41,880 bases of DNA, from contig NZ_JBGVSA010000029.1 of the NCBI RefSeq assembly GCF_041807905.1, positions 1 through 41,880 of the forward strand. Direction: 5' to 3'. Position 1 is the first letter of the stretch; each line of letters starts with the position of its first letter. Made by a program: the position numbers and the translations under genes. Below the pieces are notes generated by a model. It searched no databases, was not told where the DNA came from, and worked only from the letters and a program-made list of their open reading frames with translations. The DNA is from JBGVSA01 sp041807905. Its GTDB lineage: Bacteria > Pseudomonadota > Gammaproteobacteria > Burkholderiales > Rhodocyclaceae. Below, one piece after another: positions 17,315-24,385 of the stretch.

Positions 17315-18526
17315 TCAGGCAGGCAAGCGTTCAATGATGACGGCAATCCCCTGTCCGACGCCAATGCACATTGTGCATAGCGCGTATCGTCCCTGTTGAT
17401 GCTCCAGTTGATTCACGGCGGCGGTGATGAGCCGCGCGCCCGATGCGCCCAGCGGGTGACCGATGGCGATGGCCCCGCCATTCGGATTCACGTGGGCCGC
17501 GTCGTCCGCGAGTCCATGGTCACGCGTGACGGCCAGGGCCTGTGCGGCAAACGCCTCGTTCAGTTCGACCACGTCCATCTGCCCGAGGGTCAGCCCGGCC
17601 AGCGCGAGCACTTTGCGCATGGCGGGTGCCGGCGCAAACCCCATGATGCGCGGGGCGACACCTGCTGCGGCGGCTGCCACGACGCGCGCGCGCGGCTTCA
17701 GGCCATGGCGACGCACGCCCTCGGCCGAGGCCAGCAGGATTGCCGCGGCGCCGTCGTTGACGCCCGAGGCGTTGCCCGCCGTAACGGTGCCGCCTTCGCG
17801 CACCACGCTCTTCAGGCGTGCCAGCGCTTCGAGCGTGGTATCGGCGCGGATGTGTTCGTCGCGCGTGACCTGCGTCACCTCGCCCTTGCGGCCGACGACA
17901 TCGACGGGCGTGATCTCGCGTGCCAGCCGGCCGGATTCCTGCGCGGCAGCCGCACGCTGCTGGCTGCGCAAGGCAAAGGCATCCTGGTCGGCGCGCTTCA
18001 CCTTGAATTCGGCGGCCACGTTCTCCGCCGTCTCCGGCATTGAATCGACACCGTAGTCGCGCTTCATCTGCGGATTGACGAAGCGCCAGCCGATGGTGGT
18101 GTCTTCGATCTTCATGTTGCGCGACCACGCCGCGTCGGCCTTGCCCATGACATACGGCGCGCGCGACATGCTCTCCACGCCGCCGGCGATCAGCAGGTGC
18201 GCTTCGCCCGCCTTGATGGCGCGAGCGGCGATGGCGACTGCATCGAGGCTCGATCCGCACAGGCGATTGACGGTGGTGCCGGGCACCTCCTGCGGCAGCC
18301 CCGCGAGCAGCAGCGACATGCGCCCGACATTGCGGTTGTCTTCGCCGGCCTGGTTGGCGCAACCGTAGATGACGTCATCGACCGCGCTCCAGTCGACGCC
18401 CGGGTTGCGCGCCATGAGCGCCCGCAACGGCACCGCGCCCAGGTCGTCCGGGCGCACGCTCGACAGCGCGCCGCCGTAGCGGCCGAACGGGGTGCGGATG
18501 GCGTCGCAGATGTAGGCGTCGATCAT
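17315..18526 (-). CDS. pcaF: Beta-ketoadipyl-CoA thiolase PcaF
   Basis: Cleaves beta-ketoadipyl-CoA with CoA into succinyl-CoA and acetyl-CoA, the last step of the pathway. Thiolase of 403 aa with the acylated Cys90 in NRLCGSSLDA, His357 in GHPLGASGARL and the proton-relay Cys387 in CTMCIGVGQG. The N-terminus MIDAYICDAIRTPFGRYGG is typical of PcaF. It begins one base after the pcaJ stop, so it is translationally linked to the CoA-transferase. Confidence 0.95.
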   Translation of the reverse strand: MIDAYICDAIRTPFGRYGGALSSVRPDDLGAVPLRALMARNPGVDWSAVDDVIYGCANQAGEDNRNVGRMSLLLAGLPQEVPGTTVNRLCGSSLDAVAIAARAIKAGEAHLLIAGGVESMSRAPYVMGKADAAWSRNMKIEDTTIGWRFVNPQMKRDYGVDSMPETAENVAAEFKVKRADQDAFALRSQQRAAAAQESGRLAREITPVDVVGRKGEVTQVTRDEHIRADTTLEALARLKSVVREGGTVTAGNASGVNDGAAAILLASAEGVRRHGLKPRARVVAAAAAGVAPRIMGFAPAPAMRKVLALAGLTLGQMDVVELNEAFAAQALAVTRDHGLADDAAHVNPNGGAIAIGHPLGASGARLITAAVNQLEHQQGRYALCTMCIGVGQGIAVIIERLPA

Positions 18527-18527
18527 C

Positions 18528-19178
18528 TCAGACCACCTCTTCGAGCATGCGCAGGCGCACGGGGGTCATGGTCTGCAAGGCATCGAAGTCGAGGCCGGCA
18601 ACCATCTCGCGCACGATGGGGCCGTCCGGCGTGATGTCGACGACGGCCAGATCCGTGTAGATGCGATCGACACAGCGGATGCCCGTCAGCGGATACGTGC
18701 AGTGCTCGACGATCTTGCATTCGCCGTTCTTGGTCAGGTATTCCATCATCACGAACACCTGTTTGGCGCCGATGGCCAGATCCATGGCGCCGCCCACGGC
18801 GGGAATCGCGTCCGCAGCCCCCGTGTGCCAGTTGGCCAGATCGCCCTTGCTCGACACCTGGAAGGCGCCCAGCACGCAGATGTCCAGGTGGCCGCCGCGC
18901 ATCATGGCGAACGAATCACCGTGGTGGAAAAAGCAGCCGCCGGGCAGCAGCGTCACCGGCTCCTTGCCGGCATTGATGAGTTCAGGATCGACGTCTGCGG
19001 GCGCCGGCGCCGGCCCCATGCCCAACAGGCCGTTCTCGCTGTGCAGGAATATCTCGCGTTCGTGCGGCAGATAGTTCGCCACGCGCGTGGGCAGGCCGAT
19101 GCCAAGGTTCACATAGGCGCCTTCGGGGATGTCGCGCGCCACGCGCGCCGCCATCTGGTCGCGGGAAAGACGGTTCAT
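18528..19178 (-). CDS. pcaJ: 3-oxoadipate CoA-transferase subunit B PcaJ
   Basis: Beta subunit of succinyl-CoA:3-oxoadipate CoA-transferase, 216 aa. It carries the active-site glutamate in LHSENGLLG and the segments VNLGIGLPTRVANYLP and HTGAADAIPAVGGAMDLA. The frame is open far upstream, to 19631, but the ATG at 19178 overlaps the pcaI stop as ATGA and gives the standard N-terminus MNRLSRDQMAARVARDIPEG. Acts with PcaI to load CoA onto beta-ketoadipate. Confidence 0.95.
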   Translation of the reverse strand: MNRLSRDQMAARVARDIPEGAYVNLGIGLPTRVANYLPHEREIFLHSENGLLGMGPAPAPADVDPELINAGKEPVTLLPGGCFFHHGDSFAMMRGGHLDICVLGAFQVSSKGDLANWHTGAADAIPAVGGAMDLAIGAKQVFVMMEYLTKNGECKIVEHCTYPLTGIRCVDRIYTDLAVVDITPDGPIVREMVAGLDFDALQTMTPVRLRMLEEVV

Positions 19179-19855
19179 TGAAGGGCTCCGTTCTGCGGCA
19201 GCGCGACCACGCGTTTGACGAAGATGCCGGGCGTCACCACTGCTTCCGGGTCGAGTTCGCCGAGCGCCACGATCTCCGACACCTGCGCGATGGTGCAGCG
19301 CGCGGCAGTCGCCATGATCGGACCGAAATTGCGCGCCGTCTTGCGATACACGAGGTTGCCCCAGCGATCCGCGCGATGCGCCTTGATCAGCGCGAAGTCG
19401 GCGCGGATCGGATATTCCAGCACGTACTGGCGGCCGTCGATCTCGCGCGTTTCCTTGCCTTCGGCCAGCAAGGTTCCAAAACCGGTCGGCGTGAATACCG
19501 CGCCGAAGCCGGCGCCGGCAGACTGAATACGCAGAGCCAGGTTGCCCTGCGGCACGAGTTCGAGTTCGATGTCGCCCGCGCGATAAAGCGCATCGAATAC
19601 CTGCGAATCGCTCTGGCGCGGGAATGAACACACGATCTTGCGCACGCGGCGCGCGGCCAGCAACGCGGCCAACCCGGTCTCACCATTGCCGGCATTGTTG
19701 TTGACGATGGTGAGCTCGCGCGCGCCCTGCTCGATCAGCGCATCGATCAGTTCGGCAGGCTGCCCGGCCGTGCCGAAGCCGCCGATCATTACGGTGGCGC
19801 CGTCGTGGATGTCGGCGACCGCCTCGGCGGCGGACGCTCGGGTCTTGTCGATCAT
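19175..19855 (-). CDS. pcaI: 3-oxoadipate CoA-transferase subunit A PcaI
   Basis: Alpha subunit of the CoA-transferase, 226 aa from the ATG at 19855 with GGAGGAG upstream; an in-frame extension to 19954 runs through the promoter region and is rejected. The glycine motif VMIGGFGTAGQP and the segments IVNNNAGNGETGLAAL and SFPRQSDS are characteristic. First gene of the pca-liv operon; the promoter and PcaR-like boxes lie just upstream, between it and the divergent regulator. Confidence 0.94.
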   Translation of the reverse strand: MIDKTRASAAEAVADIHDGATVMIGGFGTAGQPAELIDALIEQGARELTIVNNNAGNGETGLAALLAARRVRKIVCSFPRQSDSQVFDALYRAGDIELELVPQGNLALRIQSAGAGFGAVFTPTGFGTLLAEGKETREIDGRQYVLEYPIRADFALIKAHRADRWGNLVYRKTARNFGPIMATAARCTIAQVSEIVALGELDPEAVVTPGIFVKRVVALPQNGALQ

Positions 19856-19971
19856 GACGCTGTTGTCTCCTCCATGCGTTCGCATGGTCGGTGTCGAACC
19901 CGTCCCGAGCGATCCCGGTGGATTCTCGCCAGCGCCCTCTCTGTCGGGGCGCACTCTTCACCCTTTATATT

Positions 19972-20061
19972 GTGCGATAAACGCACGTTTGTGCGGTGAA
20001 TGAAAGCACTGTAATCTTCCGCAAACGCACCCGGCAATACCGATAATCGCTAATGGGTGCG
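19972..20061. promoter_or_regulatory. Cluster of PcaR-like operator boxes between pcaI and pcaR
   Basis: Box 1 at 19972-19986, GTGCGATAAACGCAC, has perfect 5-base inverted arms and matches 13 of 15 bases of the P. putida PcaR site as I recall it (GTTCGATAATCGCAC). A further GTGCG follows at 19991-19995. Box 2 at 20038-20052 contains the exact core CGATAATCGC. Box 3 at 20057-20071 starts GTGCGATATTCG. AAACGCAC recurs at 19979 and 20023. The whole 277-base gap holds no gene. Binding by the divergent IclR protein is a strong inference. Confidence 0.7.
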
Positions 20062-20132
20062 ATATTCGACCAAAAAGTCATGAACCCCGGCGCGCCGGAA
20101 AAGAAGCGGCGCGTCTGCAACGGGAGCGTTCA

Positions 20133-20969
20133 ATGGAAGAGACAGAAACAGGCGCTGCCGCGGCGCCAGAAGTCGTCAGTCGCGCGGCCGCACTGAACGC
20201 GTTCGCGGGCGATCCGAATTTCATGATGTCGCTTGCGCGCGGACTGTTGGTGATCTCGGCCTTCGGGCAGCAGAAGCGCGGACTGTCGGTGGCGCAGCTG
20301 GCACTGCGCACCGGGCTTTCGCGCGCGGCGGTGCGCCGCTGTGTCTACACGCTCCAGCAGTTGGGCTTTGCCAGCAGTGACGACGAACGCCACTTCGTGC
20401 TCACCCCCAAAACGCTGGCGCTGGGACACGCGTACCTGAGTTCGTCGCCGCTCGCCACGCTGGCGGCCCCCATCCTCGAACGCATCAGCGCGCAACTGCA
20501 TGAATCCTGCTCGGTCGCCACGCTCGAAGGCGAAGAGATCTTCTACGTCGCGCGCTCCAAGACCACCAGCCGCATCATGTCGGTGGATCTGTCGGTCGGC
20601 AGCCGTTTGCCGGCGTATTGCACCTCCATGGGCCGCGTACTGCTCGCCGCACTCTCGCCTGCCCAGCTCGACGCCTTCCTGGGGCGCGCAAAACTCATCA
20701 AACGCACTGCATACACCGTGGCCGACGCGGACGCGCTGCGTGCGGTGCTCAGGCAAGTGGGAACGGAGGGCTACGCGCTGATCGACCAGGAACTCGAAGT
20801 CGGCCTGCGCTCGATCGCCGTGCCGATCTTCAATCCGCAGCACAAGGTCATCGCCGCGCTCAACCTGGGCACGCACAGTTCGCGCATCTCGGTGCCCGAT
20901 ATGCAGAAGCGCGTGCTGCCCGTGTTACGGGCGGCGGCGGATGAATTGGGGTTGTTGTTGCCGGCGTGA
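20133..20969 (+). CDS. pcaR: IclR-family regulator of the pca operon, PcaR/PcaU type
   Basis: Regulator of 278 aa. Residues 1-30 are a flexible N-terminus, followed by the winged helix-turn-helix with FMMSLARGLLVISAFGQQKR and LSVAQLALRTGLSRAAVRRC, then the IclR effector domain with VGSRLPAYCTSMGRVLLAAL, the hallmark of the PcaR/PobR/PcaU subgroup, and RSIAVPIFNPQHKVIAALNL. Such proteins sense beta-ketoadipate or protocatechuate and activate pca genes. It is divergent from the pcaI operon across a region of matching operator boxes. The ATG at 20133 has GGGAGCG some ten bases upstream. Confidence 0.92.
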   Translation: MEETETGAAAAPEVVSRAAALNAFAGDPNFMMSLARGLLVISAFGQQKRGLSVAQLALRTGLSRAAVRRCVYTLQQLGFASSDDERHFVLTPKTLALGHAYLSSSPLATLAAPILERISAQLHESCSVATLEGEEIFYVARSKTTSRIMSVDLSVGSRLPAYCTSMGRVLLAALSPAQLDAFLGRAKLIKRTAYTVADADALRAVLRQVGTEGYALIDQELEVGLRSIAVPIFNPQHKVIAALNLGTHSSRISVPDMQKRVLPVLRAAADELGLLLPA

Positions 20970-20987
20970 GGGGAGTGAGCCGGAACG

Positions 20988-21021
20988 ATCGGCCTGCGCG
21001 ACGAACGCCGCGCCGGCCGAT
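20988..21021. terminator. Hairpin between convergent pcaR and flavoprotein genes
   Basis: ATCGGCC and GCGCG pair with CGCGC and GGCCGAT around an eight-base loop, a 12 bp stem with one T-C mismatch. It sits in the 57-base gap between two converging genes. There is no T-run on either side, so it may halt transcription only partly or protect message ends. Confidence 0.45.
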
Positions 21022-21026
21022 GACGT

Positions 21027-22280
21027 TCAGATCGCGTCAGGCAACGCGATGGTGTTGCCGGAGCTGAACTGGTAGTCGCGGAAGACATGTTCCGCGGTCA
21101 GCAACTGGTAGCTGCCGTCGGCCTGCTGGCGCGTGGTGTCCTTCAGGCGATACGTGTAGTGCCCGCAGGTCCAGCAGTCGAAGTTGCGCATGTGCGTGCA
21201 CAGGCAGGTCTTGCTCATGACCGAAATGACCTTGGGATTCGCGGCCTTGGAGATGGCTTCGTTGTACGCCTCGATGTAGGCGCAGTTGCCTTCGCCGTCG
21301 AGCAGGTAACCGTACGCCTCGCAGTTGGGACGAATCCCGGCACCGATCGCCGGGCTGCTCTTGAGCATGCGCATCGGGTAGCCGGTCGGCGAAATGGTGT
21401 TCACTTCAATGTCGGCTTCCTGCGCGCGGAAGTATTCCTGCTTGACCTTGTCGGGCAGGCCGCACTCGTTGGTGACGGTGAAGCGCGTGGCCACCTGAAC
21501 GCCTGCCGCGCCCTGCTCCATCATGTGCACCGCGTCGCCGCCGGTGAACACGCCGCCCGCCGCGATGACGGGAATATCCAGATGGTTGTCGCGCATGAAC
21601 TGGCAGACTTCGCCGACCAGCGTGGCGAGGTCGTACTTCTGCCAGTCGTCGGCGCCAAAGCCGAGGTGGCCGCCGGCCAAGGGGCCTTCGACGATGACGT
21701 AGTCGGGCAGACGATCGAGCTTGGCGTTCTTGCGCAGGAAGAGCTGCAACGCGCGCGCCGATGAAACGATGATGCCCAGCTTGGCGTCGCGGAAACGCGG
21801 GTGACCGGCGATGAGGTGGAACGAACCCAGGTGCAGGCCGGCCGACAGCGTGATGCCGTCGATGCCGGCGTCGAGCGCGGCGTTCAGGCGCACGCTGAGG
21901 GTTTCCTTCGGGCCGCCCATGGTGAGCTTTTCCATGCAGTTCACGAAGATCATGCCTTCGCCCCGCTTGGCTTCCATGGTCTTGCCCACGTGCAGGCGCG
22001 TGGCCTCCGCGAGCTGTCCGAGATCGAACTTGACCTCGGACTTGTCGAGGTTGTCGACGTTGTACTTATAGAGCTTGGTCTTTTCAGAGACGAAACGGGT
22101 CTTGTGACGGCGGTCGGTCACCGTCGGCACCATGGCGTCAGAGATGTGGCCGATGCCGCCCAGGCGCGCGGCGACCAGCGCCAGCTCCGCCGTGGAAATA
22201 TCGACACCCATGCCACCGATGACAATCGGCACCAGCTTTCGTGCGCCGAACTGCAATCGGAAGTCATCAAGACATTTCAT
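21027..22280 (-). CDS. Nitronate monooxygenase-like flavin oxidoreductase
   Basis: FMN-dependent barrel enzyme of the nitronate monooxygenase / 2-nitropropane dioxygenase / FabK group, 417 aa, longer than the usual 320-380. Family features are PIVIGGMGVDIS near the N-terminus, VEGPLAGGHLGFG around residue 205, IPVIAAGGVFTGGDAV and GAAGVQVATRF. The C-terminal 90 residues form an extension with six cysteines, including CLC and, a little further on, CWTCGHYTY, which could hold a metal or iron-sulphur centre. The ATG at 22280 has GAGAGG about 11 bases upstream. Substrate unknown; it is a single gene. Confidence 0.85.
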   Translation of the reverse strand: MKCLDDFRLQFGARKLVPIVIGGMGVDISTAELALVAARLGGIGHISDAMVPTVTDRRHKTRFVSEKTKLYKYNVDNLDKSEVKFDLGQLAEATRLHVGKTMEAKRGEGMIFVNCMEKLTMGGPKETLSVRLNAALDAGIDGITLSAGLHLGSFHLIAGHPRFRDAKLGIIVSSARALQLFLRKNAKLDRLPDYVIVEGPLAGGHLGFGADDWQKYDLATLVGEVCQFMRDNHLDIPVIAAGGVFTGGDAVHMMEQGAAGVQVATRFTVTNECGLPDKVKQEYFRAQEADIEVNTISPTGYPMRMLKSSPAIGAGIRPNCEAYGYLLDGEGNCAYIEAYNEAISKAANPKVISVMSKTCLCTHMRNFDCWTCGHYTYRLKDTTRQQADGSYQLLTAEHVFRDYQFSSGNTIALPDAI

Positions 22281-22499
22281 CTCGCTATTAGCCTCTCGTT
22301 TTGTTTCCGTTTCACGACAACGGACCGGGGGTCGGTCCTGTCGCCGTACGCCGCAAGGCAGCGCACCAAAGCCGGACAGTATGCCTTATCCGCAGGCGAT
22401 TCCGTCTAGCGTTTGACGCAGCCGCCCCAGCGCTGGGTTCGGCTGCGCTCGCCAATCCAAACGAGCGTTTGAATCCTGTTCGATACCACCGCCCGAACG

Positions 22500-22524
22500 A
22501 AAAAATGGCGACATCCCGTCGCCA
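22500..22524 (-). terminator. Strong minus-strand intrinsic terminator with no assigned gene
   Basis: A perfect 7 bp stem TGGCGAC/GTCGCCA with a five-base loop, followed on the minus strand by TTTTTT. It would end a leftward transcript that begins in 22525-22900, where no convincing protein gene lies. Confidence 0.75.
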
Positions 22525-22610
22525 CACCGTTGTTGCCGATCTGTTTCGCTTCCGCCAGCACCCGACGCTGGCAGTACAGCATGTGGACGCGCATCGGTGC
22601 AGCGCACCGA
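22500..22610 (-). ncRNA. Candidate small RNA upstream of the nar operon
   Basis: On the minus strand a 7 bp hairpin (TCGGTGC/GCACCGA, 22610-22594) is followed by about 69 bases and a textbook terminator (TGGCGAC, GGGAT, GTCGCCA, then six T, 22524-22500). A possible -10, TATCTG, lies at 22620-22615, just before the first hairpin, and the FNR box centre is about 83-85 bases before the implied start, near a position used by class I FNR sites. No -35 is visible, and no protein gene explains the terminator. Existence and regulation are inferred. Confidence 0.4.
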
Positions 22611-22686
22611 GGCCAGATAGGAACAGAGGGCAGGCATTGCCGCTCTGGCTGACGCGACCGGACGCGGCCCGGACCTCGCTAGCTGC

Positions 22687-22700
22687 TTGATTTCGATCAA
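22687..22700. promoter_or_regulatory. Perfect FNR/Anr box
   Basis: TTGATTTCGATCAA matches the FNR consensus TTGAT-N4-ATCAA at every fixed position. It lies 225 bases before narK, the expected control for nitrate respiration under low oxygen. No clear -10 is found at the distance expected for a class II site, so the start site cannot be placed; TATGGT at 22707 and TACTAC at 22712 are weak candidates. Confidence 0.85.
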
Positions 22701-22924
22701 GGCGGGTATGGTACTACGGGTGATGTCTTTTCTCCACGTCACGCTCGCCGCGTTCTCTATGCGTCTCGCCTCGGCCGATTGATGCCGCAGGGCAGCAATC
22801 CAGGCAGTCCCGATACGCGTCATGGCGAAAAACCATCCGGCATATTCTCGATGCACGAAGGCTTGTACTGTCATATCCGCCGTCTATCCTGACTAGAACG
22901 TCTGGCATCGACAGGAGGCTTCAC

Positions 22925-24328
22925 GTGGCGGGCAACTGGATCACCAGCTGGAACCCCGATGACAGTGACTTCTGGGAGCGAGAGGGCAGCCGCATCGCCA
23001 ATCGCAATCTGTGGATTTCGATTCCCTGCCTGCTGCTGGCGTTTTCCACCTGGGTGGTGTGGAGCGTCGTGGTGCTCAAGATGCCGCAGGTCGGCTTCGG
23101 ATACACCAAGAACCAACTCTTCATGCTGACGGCGTTGCCCAACCTCTCGGGCGCCACGCTGCGCATCTTCTATAGCTTCATGCCCTCGCTGATCGGCGGC
23201 CGCAAATGGACCACCCTGTCCACTGCCAGCCTGCTGATCCCGTCGATCTGGCTCGGCTTTGCGCTGCAGGACCCGACCACCCCTTTCCCCGTCATGCTGA
23301 TCATTGCGCTGCTGTGCGGTTTTGGCGGCGGCAATTTTTCGAGCTCGATGGCCAACATCGCGTGGTTCTTCCCCAAGCACCGCAAGGGCTGGGCCAACGG
23401 AATGAACGCCGGGCTGGGCAACCTCGGCGTATCGGTCATGCAGTTCCTCGTGCCGTTCGTGATCACCGTCGGCATCTTCGGCGCCTTGGGTGGCGCGCCG
23501 CAGACCTACGTGCAGGACGGCGTCACTCACCAGATATGGTTGCAGAACGCCGGCTTCATCTGGGTGCCGTTCGTCATCGCCGCGACCATCGCCGCGTGGT
23601 TCGGCATGAACGATCTGGCCAGCGCCAAGGCTTCGGTGGCGGACCAGATGGTCATCTTCAAGCGGCTCGACAACTGGCTCATGTGCTGGTTGTACCTGGG
23701 CACCTTCGGCAGCTTCATCGGTTTTTCGGCCGGCTTCGCGCTACTGTCGAAAACACAGTTTCCGGGCGTGGACGTCACACACCTGGCATTCATCGGGCCG
23801 CTCATCGGCGCCGTGATCCGCCCGGTGGGCGGCACCATCTCCGACAAGTTGCACGGCGGCGCACGGGTGACGCTGTGGGTCTTCGTGCTGATGGCGCTCG
23901 CGATCCTCGGCGTGCTCCACTTTCTGCCTACCACCGGAGCCGACGGCAACCCGGTGGGCGGGCACTTCTGGGGCTTCTTTCTGATGTTCCAGGCGCTGTT
24001 CCTGCTGTCGGGCATCGGCAACGGTTCGACGTACAAGATGATTCCGGTGATCTTCCCCAAGCTCACGCGCATGGAAGCGCAAGGCAAAGGCGACGCAGCC
24101 CTCAAACAGGCAGAGCTGGACGGCGCGCTGGAATCCTCCGCCGCCGGCGGCTTCATCAGCGCCATCGGCGCCTACGGCGGGTACTTCATCCCACAGAGCT
24201 TTGGTTATTCCATGCAGACCACCGGATCGGCCCAAACTGCGCTGTATCTGTTCGTGGTCTTCTATGTCACCTGCGTATTGCTCACGTGGTGGCGCTACGC
24301 CCGTCGCAGCGCTCCCATGCCCTGTTGA
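22925..24328 (+). CDS. narK: Nitrate/nitrite transporter NarK
   Basis: Inner-membrane carrier of the major facilitator superfamily (NNP family) that brings in nitrate for NarG and exports nitrite, 467 aa with about 12 hydrophobic helices. The two nitrate signature motifs are visible: GFGGGNFSSSMANIAWFFP and GIGNGSTYKMIPVIFP. It starts with GTG at 22925, preceded by AGGAGG at six bases, which decides the start. Only one narK copy is present, not the narK1-narK2 pair seen in some relatives. First gene of the nar operon. Confidence 0.95.
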   Translation: MAGNWITSWNPDDSDFWEREGSRIANRNLWISIPCLLLAFSTWVVWSVVVLKMPQVGFGYTKNQLFMLTALPNLSGATLRIFYSFMPSLIGGRKWTTLSTASLLIPSIWLGFALQDPTTPFPVMLIIALLCGFGGGNFSSSMANIAWFFPKHRKGWANGMNAGLGNLGVSVMQFLVPFVITVGIFGALGGAPQTYVQDGVTHQIWLQNAGFIWVPFVIAATIAAWFGMNDLASAKASVADQMVIFKRLDNWLMCWLYLGTFGSFIGFSAGFALLSKTQFPGVDVTHLAFIGPLIGAVIRPVGGTISDKLHGGARVTLWVFVLMALAILGVLHFLPTTGADGNPVGGHFWGFFLMFQALFLLSGIGNGSTYKMIPVIFPKLTRMEAQGKGDAALKQAELDGALESSAAGGFISAIGAYGGYFIPQSFGYSMQTTGSAQTALYLFVVFYVTCVLLTWWRYARRSAPMPC

Positions 24329-24340
24329 TCGCACGCACGC

Positions 24341-24357
24341 GGCGCCGCGACGGCGCC
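24341..24357 (+). other. Stem-loop between narK and narG
   Basis: GGCGCCG pairs with CGGCGCC across a CGA loop, a perfect 7 bp GC stem in the 57-base gap. There is no T-run, so full termination is unlikely; it may adjust the amounts of transporter and enzyme message. Confidence 0.45.
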
Positions 24358-24385
24358 CGTTCCAGCCAATTGCAGAGGGATTGCA

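Larger units (their letters stand above)
22281..22924. other. Long intergenic region upstream of narK
   Basis: No protein gene is supported here: short frames exist on both strands but lack family resemblance or convincing starts. The region holds a GGACCG/CGGTCC hairpin at 22322-22338, a minus-strand terminator at 22500-22524, a TCGGTGC/GCACCGA hairpin at 22594-22610, the FNR box at 22687-22700 and a GATTG...CAATC stem-loop at 22777-22800 in the presumed narK leader. Confidence 0.7.

Noticed and set aside
22301..22874. Overlapping short open frames on both strands upstream of narK
   Set aside because: No ribosome site or family resemblance; the minus-strand frames run through a strong intrinsic terminator. 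Kept as intergenic.
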